Below, one piece after another: positions 40,377 to 52,685 of a stretch of 64,000 bases of DNA. Position 1 is the stretch's first letter, and every line of letters begins with the position of its first letter. Both the position numbers and the translations under genes were made by a program. Source of the stretch: Triticum aestivum (Eukaryota > Streptophyta > Magnoliopsida > Poales > Poaceae); contig NC_057800.1 of NCBI RefSeq assembly GCF_018294505.1, forward strand, positions 176,994,113 to 177,058,112, in the 5' to 3' direction. The notes beneath the pieces were generated by a model. It had not been told where the DNA came from. It was given only the letters and a program-made list of their open reading frames with translations, and did no database searches.

Positions 40377-43300
40377 TTACTCAAATATTACATCTTTTGT
40401 ACACTCATCCGCTATGAGACGGGCACCCGGCAGAACACCCTCGTAGTACATCTCGGGGTGGCGGTGCTCCTTGCTCTCCGACGGCCCTTCCTTGATCAGC
40501 TTCACGATGTCTAGCTTGACCCACTACAACTTCACACGGGCGAAAGCCCGGCGTGCACCTTCAATGCAGACGGATCGCTTGACGACCTCCAGCCGCGGGC
40601 AGGCATCCACAAGCCGCCTCACCAGGCTAAAGAAGCTGTTCGGAAGGGCGTCGCCAGGCCACAACCGGACTATAAAGCCGTTCATGGCCTGTTCGGCCGC
40701 CTTATGTAGCTCGACCATCTACTTCAGCTGGTCGCTCATTGGCACCGGGTGTTCGGCCTCAGTATACTGAGACCAGAATAGCTTCTCCATTGAGCTTCCA
40801 TCCTCGTCCTGGTAAAATTGTGCGGCATCGGACACGCTGCGGGGAAAATCTGTGAATGCTCCTGGAGAGCTCCGGATTCAGGTAAGTAATCGGTAATTTA
40901 CTCTTACATGCTTGCTTTGCATATAGAAAGCCTTACCCGCCGCTATCTTCTTCATTGCGTCGATCTCCTGGAGGGCCTTTTGGGCTTCGGCCTTGGCACT
41001 TTTTGCGCTCTCGAGGGCCGCGGCAAGCTCAGACTCTCGTGTCTTCGAGTCAAGCTCCAACGCCTCGTGCTTCGCCACGAGAGCCTGGAGCTCTTGCTGC
41101 ACCTCACCCACCCGAGCCTCGTGCTTCTCTCACTCGGTGAGCTCCTTGGCTTTATCTTCGGCCTCAGACATCGCTTGCTTTAGGGTCGCCAATTCAGTCG
41201 TGGCCCCTGGCACATTCATGATAATCCTGTCATTTTGCAATCGCACTCTTGAAATACATAACCACAGACTAGGTACTACTTACCTTTGTTCTCCTCGAGC
41301 TGCCTCTTAGTAAGGCCGAGCTCGTCCTGGGACCCTTTAAGGTCCTGCTTCAGTACAGCGACCTCCGCAGTCAGTGCGGCGGACGCAAGCAGCGAAGCCT
41401 GCATATGCATATTGACATACTTATATTAGACTACTGCGATATTGTTTGATCCTCTGTTCGGCTTTTCTTTGTGAACACCGAATAGAACATCAGGGGCTAC
41501 TGTCTATGCGGTAATATTTTTCCTATATTTTAAACACTTACCTCAAAGCCTGTTAGAAGGCTAGCGCAGGCTTCAGTTAATCCGCTCTTGGCGGACTGAA
41601 CCTTCTGGATCACCGCACTCATAATAGTGCGGTGCTCCTCGTCGATGGAAGCGCTGCGAAGCGCTTCCAGCAGATTGTCCGGCGCCTCTGGATGGACAGA
41701 GGTCACCGGCACAGGCGTCTTGCCCCTCTTGGAAGGAGGCCGCCTGCTGGAGCCCGGAACCACTGGAGGTTCCGGCGCGGTGTTCGGCTGAGGGCCGAAC
41801 TCGGAGCTCTCAGGGGCCCCGTCCCCTCGGCTCCCAGAGTCCGTAAGGTCGCCTTGGAGCGCCTTCGGGACTGTCTCCCCTCGACCCAGTGCCTCTTGAG
41901 ACAGCACCTCGGCATCGTTAGCAGGATCAGGGGAGGTGGCGGTCGGGACTGGAACGCTATCCATGTCCGACGAGCCCAGGGAGCCGTCCGATGATACATC
42001 GATACTGGCTCGTGGCGGCCTACATAATCATGTTCGGCATTAGGGAAAGCAGTGTGGCAAAGGGATACTATGACTTACTCTGGTATCCAAATACTTACGA
42101 CTTCCCCAGAGGCTTGGCCCTGGGCAGCCACTCGTCTTCGCCGTCGGCGGCGGTGGTAGAATAGTCCGGAAGGAGAGTTCTCCCCTTCTTGGACCCTTCG
42201 GCCTTCCCAGTTGGGGCGGCCTTCCTTTTTTTGTCTCCCCCGTCTGGAGGGGGAGCATCCTCTTCTGCCTCCTCGTCTTCGGGGGAGGATTGCACCGTAG
42301 AGTCCTCGGACGGTGAGTCCGATGACATCTAGCATCGAGAACTCTTTCGGGTTCCCTTGGCCTTCTTGGTCTTCTCCGGCACCATATAAGGAACAGGAGT
42401 CAGCATCTTCGCCAGAAGAACGCTGCTGGGCCTCGGGCAAGGGAGCTGGACAGTCGATCTGTCTGGCCATTTTCTGCCAGTCCTGTCAAAGGAACGGGAG
42501 TTTAGATCCCGCATGGAGTCAATCTATGAAAGAAAACAAGTATCCTGTAAGAGGTAAAGCAACCTACCACACTGGCTTGGCGCTTCGCGCTGAATCTGCG
42601 ATCCTCAGTAGTGGGAGGGGAGACCTCGGCGCTCTTGAACAGCACCCTCCAGGCATCTTCATGAGTTGTGTCGAAGAGCCTGTTTAGAGTTCGGTGCTGC
42701 GCCGGGTCGAACTCCCACAAGTTGAAGGCCCGTTGTTGGAACGGGAGGATCCGGCGGATGAGCATGACCTGGACTATGTTGACGAGTTTGAGCTTCTTGT
42801 TGAGCATGTTTTGAATACATGTTTGGAGTCCGGTCAGCTCTCCCGAACTACCCCAGGACAGGCCCTTCTCTTGCCAGGAGGTGAGCCATGTGGGGAAGCC
42901 AGATCGGAACTCGGGAGCCGCTACCCATGTAGGTTCACGCGGCTCGGTGATGTAGAACCACCCCGAGTGCCATCCCTATATTGTCTCCACGAAGGAGCCC
43001 TCGAGCCATGTAACGTTGGGCATCCTGCCCACCATGGCGCCTCCGCACTCCGCCTGGCGGCCGCCCACTACCTTCGGCTTGACATTAAAGGTCTTCAGCC
43101 ATAAGCCGAAGTGGGGCTTGATGCGGAGGAATGCCTCGCACACGACGATAAAAGCCGAGATGTTGAGGATAAAGTTCGGGGCCAGATCGTGGAAATCCAG
43201 GCCATAGTAGAACATGAGCCCCTGGACAAATGGGTGGAGAGGAAATCCCAGTCCGCAGAGGAAATGGGTGAGGAACACCACCCTCTCATGGGGCCTGGGG

Positions 43301-43431
43301 GTGTGGATGAGCTGCCCCTCATCTGGGAGTCGTTGCGCGATGTCGTCGGGCAGGTATCCGACTCTCCTCAGCTTCTTGATGTCTCCCTCCGTGACGGAGG
43401 AGACCATCCACCTACCTCCCGCTCCAGACAT
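40377..43431 (-). pseudogene. Spliced antisense gene of Fatima-like copy 2
   Basis: Runs opposite to gag. Start ATG at 43431 (MSGAGGRWMVSSVTE). The first exon reads to about 42568: HFLCGLGFPLHPFVQGLMFY, HDLAPNFILNISAFI and EAFLRIKPHFGLW are the hallmark of the Pfam putative gypsy-type transposon domain (PF04195); later EDAWRVLFKSAEVSP. There is one in-frame TAG at 42976. A donor-like gtg|gtaggt lies at 42567. Further exon-like frames follow: 42470-42330 (WQKMARQID), 42328-42095 (acidic, Lys-rich), 41999-41530 (Pro/Ser-rich), 41400-41285, 41220-40890 (coiled coil, LQALVAKHEALEL), and 40860-40377 ending KDVIFE-stop with internal stops. The protein's function is unknown; such antisense ORFs are known in Tat-lineage gypsy elements. 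Confidence 0.6.
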
Positions 43432-43542
43432 GGTTGGGGAAGGTTGAGGTGGGGGATGCGGACTTGGGCGCTGGAGCTCGAGTGCGCAAAAATGGATGAG
43501 CAAAGGAGGAAGAAGGCGTGGATGAAAAGGTAAATCCTTATC

Positions 43543-43553
43543 CCCTTATATGG
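43543..43553 (-). promoter_or_regulatory. TATA-like element of the antisense gene
   Basis: Minus strand reads catataagggg, about 110 bases before the ATG at 43431. The same word occurs at the same place in copy A (near 5275-5283, ATG at 5160). Confidence 0.4.
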
Positions 43554-43987
43554 GCGGACAAAACTAAGCGTCCCCACTAGCCTGGTAAAACTCGCTTATC
43601 CCCCAAGCGCCGTAATCGATGGCGCAGTTGGGTTACCCACACCCGTATTGATGAGAATCCCGTAATAAGGGGACACGATCTCTGCTTTGACAAGATGTGT
43701 CAAAAGACTGCCTCGCGTTATGTGCGGGGCTAGTTAAAGGAAACGATTCGAATAATCACCGGGCCGTGACGTAATGTCATGTTGCCAAAACGTGTCAGCA
43801 GATTAAAGATTTGTGGAAATATTATTTTCTCTACGGTGGTATATGGAACTTGTTTTGCAGGGTCGGACACTATCCTTATATTCAAAATTCTTCCGTGGTG
43901 TATTGGGAGGAGGAACCCGCCTTGCAATGCCGAAGACAACACTGCGCGCCGGACTCATCGTCATTGAAAGCCTGGTTCAGGGGCTAC

Positions 43988-44472
43988 TGAGGGAGTCCTG
44001 GATTAGGGGGTCTCTGGAAAGCCGGACTATATCCATTGGCCGGACTGTTAGACTATGAAGATACAAGATTGAAGACTTCGTCTCGTGTCCGGATGGGACT
44101 CTGCTTGGCGTGGAAGGCAAGCTAGGCAATGCAGATATGGATATCTCCTCCTTTGTAACCGACCTTGTGTAACCCTAGCCCTCTCCAGTGTCTACATAAA
44201 CCGGAGGGTTTTAGTCCGTAGGACACAACAACTACAACATACAATCATACCATAGTCTAGCTTCTAGGGTTTAGCCTCTTTGATCTCGTGGTAGATCTAC
44301 TCTTGTACTACCCATATCATCAATATTAATCAAGCAGGACGTAGGGTTTTACCTCCATAAAGAGGGCCCGAACCTGGGTAAAACATCGTGTCCCCTGCCT
44401 CCTGTTACCATCCGGCCTAGACTCACAGTTCGGGACCCCCTACCCGAGATCCGCCGGTTTTTGACACCGACA
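43988..44472 (+). repeat. 3' LTR of Fatima-like copy 2 (485 bp)
   Basis: Preceded by the purine-rich caggggctac. Same ends as the 5' LTR. The TATA region reads tctacataaa (44191-44200) against tctatataaa in the 5' LTR, a single change in the core. Followed by TSD gcggg. Confidence 0.92.
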
Positions 44473-44477
44473 GCGGG

Positions 44478-45715
44478 CAAGAGGGTTGTCAACCCCCTTG
44501 TACTCATTAATTGCAAGGATTAAATCTGATAGTAGTAGATAGATAAATTGCAAAGTAAATAAATTGCAGCAAAGTATTTTTGTTTTTTTATAATATGATT
44601 AAAATAGACCTAGGGGACATAGTATTCACTAGAGGTGTTTCTCTCATAAACATGTCATACGGTGGGTAGACAAATTACTGTTGTGCAATTGATAGAAAAA
44701 CACATAGTTATGATGTTATTCATGGCATGATCATGTACATAGGCATTACGTCTGTGACAAGTAGACCGACTCCTTCCTGCATCTACTACTATTACTCCAC
44801 TTCAAGAGCGCTTCTATGCTTGCCTCTCTATGTATTAAGTTCATAACAAACAGCGTAATGCATGAAGTGTGATGACATAATGTAGACATAATAAAACCAA
44901 GCATTATGATTAAACCCCGTCGTTTTCCCCTTAGTAGCAACAATACAAATACGTGCCTCGCTACCCATTCTGTCACTGGGTGGGGACACCACAAGATTGA
45001 GCCTACTACTGTGCATCACTTCCACTGAAGATCTATTCATCTACTAGGCTAAAAAAACTCATAGATCAAAAATCATTACATATCTATAACAATCACATAT
45101 AATAAAGTTCAGAAAGAGTCAATTATTTTCAATGAATAATCAGATCATAAACCCACAATTCATCGGATCCCAACAAATGCACTGCAAAAGAAGATTACAT
45201 CGAATAGAACTCCAAGGAGAACATTGTATTGAAGATCAAAGAGAGAGAGAGAGCCATCTAGCTAATCACTATGGACCATAGGTCCTGTGGGAACTACTCA
45301 CACATCATTGGAGGTGCAGCAAGGTTGATGTAGAAGCCCTCCATGACTGATTCCCCCTCCGGTAAAGTACCGATGAAGGCCTCCTAATGGGATCACGGAA
45401 GAACACAGACTTGCGGCGGCGAAAAAATTGTTTCGGTTGTGCTTCTGGGGGTTTCCCAATATTAGAAAATTTATAGCGCTGGAATTAGGTCAGACGGAGC
45501 CAGGAGGGGCCCACAAGACATCAAGGCATCCCCCTAGGGTGTGCTCTATTGCCTTGTCGTCTCTTTGTTTCACGTCTGGTCTTCTCCTGAAGCTTCTAGG
45601 GTCCCTTTTGTACAAAAAAAATGTCAAAAAGTTCCGTCGTGTTCGGACTCCATTTGCTATAGATTTTTTGTAAAACCAAAAACAAGCAGAAAACAACAAT
45701 ATAGCCTACCTCTAG
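44478..45715. repeat. Right piece of the old gypsy-type LTR (E3), truncated
   Basis: Continues 35165-35332. It aligns loosely with the WHAM-like LTR along its length: shared blocks include agtagaccgactcct, cataaacccacaattcatcg and gatgtagaagccctcc. It stops near 45715, just after the ggactccatttg block, about 100 bases short of the LTR end seen in the intact family, and has no TSD. No coding content. Confidence 0.6.
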
Positions 45716-46402
45716 CAGAATGTACCCCTACTCCACTGGCCATAGCACCAGCCCCAACACAGAAGACTCCAACAAAAGCAAAAAGTATGTCGATTCCAGT
45801 TGACATATCACCAACTCTACCACACAAAAACCTCATTCCAGCAAAGAGTACACCAACTCCAGTGGCTAAATCCCTATTCGAACTACAGAGAGCCTCAATT
45901 CCAACAAATAGGACCCCCATTCCACTTCTTCCCAGTTTAGAGCAAAAGGCTTTCATTGTTGTTATGAACTTTGTGCTTAACTTCCCGTCATGGGAAGATT
46001 ATATATAGTACAGACAGACACCAATTTTAAATATTTCTTCACAACTTACTTGCAAGTAATATTATCCATGGTAATTACTGCCTATATTTCTACTGACTAA
46101 ACACAATAAAGATTCCATTTCTATTAAATACACGAGGACTAATCTGGAAAGTCAGGCGAGGATCGATCTGGATAGTCATGACAAGCAAAGCTTGGTTGTG
46201 CTTTTGAAGCGGGCGGTGTGGCAGTATCGTTGCTACCTGAGGAAAGCACACTTCGATGGCAAGCCTATAAACCCTCATGTGCTACATTTACAAGACACTG
46301 GCTGGAATAAGCTTGTTACACACTGGTCTCATCCCCAGCGTAAGGTATTGTCTATGATGTCACATCACAATTTGAACTCCTACATTTCTGCATGTGCCTT
46401 AT
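45716..46402 (+). pseudogene. Scrap of a transposase-like gene (possible En/Spm ORF)
   Basis: Two exon-like plus-strand frames. 45716-46008 is a Pro/Thr/Ala repeat-rich segment (IPAKSTPTPVAKS, IPTNRTPIPLL) ending MNFVLNFPSWEDY. 46120-46390 reads LESQARIDLDSHDKQSLV, then KRAVWQYRCYLRKAHFDG and WNKLVTHWSHPQRK. The second resembles the Arg-rich W..LV..W..P.. region I associate with the plant Transposase_24 (CACTA ORF1) family. Between them is AT-rich, intron-like DNA. There is no start, no terminal repeats, and it is cut on the right by the next LTR. Family assignment is tentative. Confidence 0.35.
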
Positions 46403-46890
46403 TGTCTGTGTCAAAACCAGCAGACCTCGGGGTAGGGGGTCCTGAGTTGTGGATCTCGGATCGGTGGTAACAGGAACAAGGGAGACTATGTTTACCTAGG
46501 TTCGGCCCTCTTGATGGAGGTAAAACCCTGCGTCCTACTCTTGTTTATATTATGAAGGTATCAAAGTACAGAGCTGATCTACCTCAAGATCGTGAGTTGT
46601 GGTCTAACCCTAGGGGTATGATGAATGGGTGTATGGATGAATATGTATCTCTACAGACTAAACCCTCTGGCTTATATAATGTACCGGAGGCCTAGGATAA
46701 CAAGAATTCTAGTCGAATAGGTCGGTGGAGAGGAGTCCTTGTCTTGATCACGAAGTCTTGTGGACTCTTCCTCGTATATGTCACGAGCTGCCTGAAGTGG
46801 CCCATTAGTGAACCGCCATGGGGGTCCTCGGCCCGGCCCTCATAGTCGGGAGACGGCATGGTGTGTACCCCCTCGTCCAGGACACCGTGA
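46403..46890 (-). repeat. 3' LTR of gypsy element Y (about 488 bp)
   Basis: Plus-strand start tgtctgtgtcaaaaccag; minus-strand start reads tcacggtgtcctggacgagg, related to the Fatima-like LTR start but a different family. TATA-like region ttatataatg near 46673. Confidence 0.6.
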
Positions 46891-47653
46891 GTAGACCCCT
46901 GAACCGGTTTCAAGTTGGGGATGCTCCTTGGTTCTTTCGAACTGTTCTTCATCTTCAGTCGTCGGTCTTGAAAGCTGGTTCAACAAATCTTCCCATCTTC
47001 GATCTTGGGGATCACCGAGGTGAATCCGAAGAGTTTACACGTCTAGCATCCGAGGAGCCCCTTTAAGTTCTTAGCTTGAATCAATGCCTTTTTATATTTT
47101 ACGCTGCACCTCGGGTTCGAAGTTTTTCCCGCGCGGCGGTTTCCTCTTGCGTCCGAGCTCCAACACCGGGCTGCGTCTGAGGTGTCTTTTTGTAGCTGAG
47201 CTTAATGCCAGAAATGCTCTCTACGGAGCCATCCAGTGCATCCTAGATTTTATGTCGGACTACTTCCAAGGTGGTGCACCACCACGGCCTTGGGCCAATA
47301 TTATTACATATATTTTTTGATTGGTGCAGTTTATTCTCTACCGAGATGTATAGCCAGTAGCCCTCAAGGTGTGTGTCGGCCTAAAACCCAAGATGCACCT
47401 GAAGGAAAATAAAATAAAATCGACGATCCTAGTAGCCCCTGAGAATCAGGTCGATTCGTGAAATCGGCTTGAGGATCGATTCCTTGCTCGGCAGCATACT
47501 TTAGGAATAAAAACGCGATGTACATAGTCCCCGAGACTTAGGTTGGGCGCAACCGGCCAACCTAAGGACCATAATCTCCTTGAAAACTATTTTGCACTTT
47601 GAATTTTCCTGCATTGAATCAGCAATGCAATAGGCCCCGAGACTTGGGTTGGG
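46403..47653 (-). mobile_element. 3' end of another gypsy element (Y), minus strand
   Basis: A single LTR (46403-46890) is followed by about 760 bases of 3' internal sequence with the phrase 'gtccccgagacttaggttggg', which recurs near 47634 as 'gccccgagacttgggttggg'. The purine-rich caggggtctac on the minus strand abuts the LTR. No coding motif. It is cut at 47653 by LTR X. Confidence 0.6.
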
Positions 47654-48260
47654 TGATGACCCACAAGTATAGGGGATCTATCATAATCCTTTCGATAAGT
47701 AAGAGTGTCGAACCCAACAAGGAGTAGAAGGAAATGATAAGCGGTTTTCAGCAAGGTATTCTCTGCGAGCACTAAAATTATCGGTAACATATAGTTTTGT
47801 GATAAAGTAATTGGTAACGAGTAACAAGTAACAAGTGTAAATAAAGTGCAGCAAGATGACCCAATCCTTTTTGTAGCAAAGGACAAGCCTGGACAATTTC
47901 TTATATAGAGAAAAGCGCTCCCGAGGACACATGGGAATTATCATCAAGCTAGTTTTCATCACGTTCATATGATTCGCGTTCAGTACTTTGATAATTTGAT
48001 ATGTGGGTGGACCGGTGCTTGGGTGCTGTCCTTACTTGGACAAGCATCCCAGTTATGATTAGCCCCCATTGCAAGCATCCACAACTACAACAGAAGTATT
48101 AAGGTAAACCTAACCATAGCATGAAACATATGGATCCAAATCAGCCCCTTACGAAGCAACACATAAACTAGGGTTTAAGCTTCTGTCACTCTAGCAACTC
48201 ATCATCTACTTATTACTTCCCAATGCCTCCCTCTAGGCCCAAACAATGGTGAAGTGTCAT
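47654..48260 (-). repeat. LTR of family X, first piece
   Basis: Starts tgatgacccacaagtatagg at the junction with Y. No ORF. It continues at 56664 after the WHAM-like insertion, joined by TSD gtcat. Strand is inferred from the resemblance of the layout to the other Athila-type LTRs here. Confidence 0.7.
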
Positions 48261-49860
48261 TGCTACCTCTTGAGCACTGCGTTGGATTTTCTTGAAGAGG
48301 AAAGGATGATGCAGCAAAGTAGCGTAAGTATTTCCCTCAGTTTTTGAGAACCAAGGTATCAATCCAGCAGGAGGCTACGCGCGAGTCCCTCGTACCTGCA
48401 CAAAACAAACAACTCCTCGCAACCAATGCGATAAGGGGTTGTCAACCCCTTCACGATCACTTACGAGAGTGAGATCTGATAGATATGATAAGATAATATT
48501 TTTGGTATTTTTATGATAAAGATGCAAAGTAAAATAAAAGCAAAGTAAAAAAGCAAATGAAATAACTAAGTATTGGAAGATTAATATGATGAAGATAGAC
48601 CCGGGGGCCATAGGTTTCACTAGTGGCTTCTCTCAAGAGCATAAGTATTTTACGATGGGCGAACGAATTACTGTTGAGCAATTGATAGAATTGAGCATAG
48701 TTATGAGAATATCTAGGTATGATCATGTATATAGGCATCACGTCTGAGACAAGTAGACCGACTCCTGCCTGCATCTACTACTATTACTCCACTCATCGAC
48801 CGCTATCCAACATGCATCTAGAGTATTAAGTTCATGAAAGCAGAGTAACGCCTTAAGCAAGATGACATGATGTAGAGGGATAAATTCATGCAATATGATA
48901 AAAAAAACCATCTTGTTATCCTCGATGGCAACAATACAATATGTGCCTTGCTGCCCCTACTGTCACTGGGAAAGGACACCGCAAGATTGAACCCAAAGCT
49001 AAGCACCTCTCCCATTGCAAGAAAGATCAATCTAGTAGGCCAAACCAAACTGATAATTCGAAGAGACTTGCAAAGATAACCAATCATACATAAAAGAATT
49101 CAGAGAAGATTCAAATATTGTTCATAGATAAACTTGATCATAAACCCACAATTCATCGTTCTCAACAAACAGACCGCAAAAAGAAGATTACATCGAATAG
49201 ATCTCCACAAGAGAGGGGGAGAACATTGTATTGAGATCCAAAAAGAGAGAAGAAGCCATCTAGCTAATAACTATGGACCCGAAGGTCTGAGGTAAACTAC
49301 TCACACTTCATCGAAGAGGCTATGGTGTTGATGTAGAAGCCCTCCGTGATGGATGCCCCTCCGGCAAAGCTCCGGAACAGGCCCCAAGATGGGATCTAGT
49401 GGATACAGAAGGTTGCGGCGGTGGAATTAGGTTTTTGGCTCTGTATCCAATCGTTTGGGGGTACGTAGGTATATATATAGGAGGAAGGAGTGCGTCGGTG
49501 GAGCAATAGGGGGCCCACGAGGGTGGAGGGCACACCTGGGAGGGGGGGGGGGGTAGGCGCGCCCCCTACCTCGTGACTTCCTCCTTTATTTCTTGACGTA
49601 GGTTCCAAGTCTCCTGGATCATGTTCGTTCCGAAAATCACGTTCCCGAAGGTTTCATTATGTTTGGACTCCATTTGATATTCCTTTTCTGCGAAACTCTG
49701 AAATAGGCAAAAAAAACAACAATTCTGGGCTGGGCCTCCGGTTAATAGGTTAGTCCCAAAAAATAAAATAAAAGTGGATAATAAAGCTCAATAATGTCCA
49801 AAACAGTAGATAATATAGCATGGAGCAATCAAAAATTATAGATACTTTGGAGACGTATCA
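48261..49860 (-). repeat. 3' LTR of the WHAM-like element (1600 bp)
   Basis: tgctacctcttgagcac ... gagacgtatca. TATA run gtatatatatagg near 49470; a poly-G run (13 G) within the GC hairpin at about 49541-49553. Confidence 0.9.
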
Positions 49861-52685
49861 AGCATCCCCAAGCTTAATTCCCGCTTGTCCTCGAGTAGGT
49901 AAATGATAAAAGAGATAATTTTGATGCGGAGTGCTACTTGGCATAATTTTAATGTAACTCTTCTTAATTGTGGTATGAATATTCAGATCTGAAAGATTCA
50001 AGATAAAAGTTCATATTGACATAAAAAATAATAATACTTCAAGCATACTAACTAAGCAATTATATCTTCTCAAAATAACATTGCCAAAGAAAGTTCATCC
50101 CTACAAAATCATATAGTTTAGTCATGCTCCATTTTCGTCACACAAGAATGCTCTCATCATGCACAACCCCGATGACAAGCCAATCAATCGTTTCATACTT
50201 TAGTAATCTCAAACCTATAAACTTTCATGCAATATATGAGCGCGAGCCGTGGACATATCACTATGGGTGGAATAGAATATGAAGATGGGGGTTATGTGGA
50301 GAAGATAAAAAAGGAGAAAGTCTCACATCAAAGAGGCTAATCAATGGGCTATGGAGATGCCCATCGATTGATGTTAATGCAAGGAGTAGGGATTGCCATG
50401 CAACGGATGCACTAGAGCTATAAATGTATGAAAGCTCAACAAAAGAAACTAAGTGGGTGTGCATCCAACTTGCTTGCTCACGAAGACCTAGGGCACTTTA
50501 GGAGGCCCATTGTTGGAATATACAAGCCAAGTTCTATAATGAAAAATTCCCACTAGTATATGAAAGTGACAAAACAAAAGACTCTCTATCATGAACATTA
50601 TGCTGCTACTTTGAAGCACAAGTGTGGCAAAGGATAGTAGCATTGTCCCTTCTCTCTTTTTCTCTCTTTTTTGGGCCTTCTCTTCTTTTTTTGGCCTTTA
50701 TCTCCCCCTTTTTTTATTTCCTCACTTGGGACAATGCTCTAGAAAATGATGATCATCACACTTCTATTTATTTACAACTCAATGATTACAACTCGGTGCT
50801 AGAACAAAAGATGACTCTATATGAATGCCTCCGGTGGTGTACTGGGATATGCAATGAACCAAGAGTGACATGTATGAAAGAATTATGAACGGTGGCTTTG
50901 CCACAAATACTATGTAAACTACGTGATCATGCTAAGCAATATGACAATGATGAATGTGTCATGATAAACGGAATGGTGGAAAGTTGCATGGCAATATATC
51001 TCGGAATGGCTATGGAAATGCCATAATAGGTAGGTATGGTGGCTATTCTGAGGAAGATATAAGGAGGTTTATGTGTGAAAGAGTGTATCGTATCACGGGG
51101 TTTGGATGCACCGGAAGTTTGCACCAACTCTCAATGTGAGAAAGGGAAATGCACGGTACCAAAGAGGCTAGCACCGATGGAAGAGTGAGAGTGCCTATAA
51201 TCCATGGACTCAACATTAGTCATAAAGAACTCACATACTTATTGCAAAAATCTACAAGTCATCAAAAACCAAGCACTACGCGCATGCTCCTAGGGGGATA
51301 GATTGGTAGGAAAAGACCATCGCTCATCCCTGACCACCACTCATAAGGAGGACAATCAAAGAACACCTCATGTTTCAAATTTGTTACATAATGTTTACCA
51401 TACGTGCATGCTACGGGACTTGCAAACTTCAACACAAGCATTTCTCAAATTAACAACTACTCAACTAGCACGACTTTGATATTATTACCTCCATATCTCA
51501 AAACAATCATCAAGCATCAAACTTCTCTTAGTATTCAAAACACTCATAAGAATTTTTTTAATAATCTTGAATACCTAGCATATTAGGATTATTTAAGCAA
51601 ATTACCATGCTATTTAAGACTCTCAACATAATATAAGTGAAGCATGAGAGATCAATAGTTTCTATAAAACAAATCCACCACCGTGCCCTAAAAGATATAA
51701 GTGAAGTACTAGAGCAAAACTATATAACTCAAAAGATATAAGTGAAGCACATAGAGAATTCTAACAAATTCCAAAATCATGTATGGCTCTCTCAAAACGT
51801 GTGTACAGCAAGGATGATTGTGTTAAACTAAAAAGCAAAGACTCAAATCATACAAGACGCTCCAAGCAAAACACATATCATGTGGTGAATAAAAATATAG
51901 CTCCAAGTAAAGTTACCAACGAAGTAGACGAAAGAGGGGATGCCTTCCGGGGCATCCCCAAGCTTTGGATTTTAGGTGTCCTTAGATTATCTTGGGAGTG
52001 CCATGGGAATCCCCAACCTTAGGGTCTTGCCACTCCTTGTTCCATAATCCATCAAATCTTTACACAAAACTTGAAAACTTCACAACACAAAACTTAACGT
52101 AGAAAATCTCGTGAGCTCCGTTAGCGAAAGAAAACAAAAGACCACTTCAAGGTACTGTAGTGAACTCATTATTTATTTATATTGGTGTTAAAACTACTGT
52201 ATTCCAACTTCTCTATGGTTTATAAACTATTTTACTAGCCATAGATTCATCAAAATAAGCAAACAACCCACGAAAAACAGAATCTGTCAAAAACAGAACA
52301 GTCTGTAGTAATCTGTAGCTAGAGAAAGATATGGAACCCCAAAAATTCTAAAATAAATTTCTGGACGTGAGGAATTTATCTATTAATCATCTTCAAAAAG
52401 AATTAACTAAATATCACTTTCCAAGTAAAAATGGCATCAGTTCTCGTGAGCGCTAAAGTTTCTGTTTTTTACAGCAAGATATCAAGACTTTCCCCAAGTC
52501 TTCCCAATGGTTCTACTTGGCACAAACACTAATTAAACACAAAAAATACAACCAAAACAGAGGCTAGGTAAATTATTTATTACTAAACATGATCAAAAAG
52601 CAAGGAATAAAAATAAAATTGGGTTGCCTCCCAACAAGCGCTATCGTTTAACGCCCCTAGCTTGGCATAAAAAGCAAGGATAGAT
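49861..52685 (-). other. Non-coding internal region of the WHAM-like element
   Basis: Aligns by eye with the non-coding internal region of the Sabrina-like element (8971-11809), with the T-rich tract at about 50645-50720. No pol remnants. Confidence 0.6.

Larger units (their letters stand above)
35333..44472 (+). mobile_element. Fatima-like gypsy retrotransposon copy 2, complete with TSD
   Basis: LTRs at 35333-35816 and 43988-44472, TSD gcggg at 35328-35332 and 44473-44477. The plus strand carries the gag N-terminal region, capsid and protease (35864-39141); the minus strand carries a multi-exon antisense gene (43431-40377). No RT, RNase H or integrase is present in the 9.1 kb, so it is non-autonomous. 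Between the two genes lies a non-coding region with a GT microsatellite. Its LTR subtype (gtctccggacagcc / gtctctggaaagcc) differs from copies 1 and A. Confidence 0.92.

Noticed and set aside
45657..45956. Minus-strand Gly/Val-rich ORF
   Set aside because: It is the shadow of the plus-strand Pro/Thr repeat segment.
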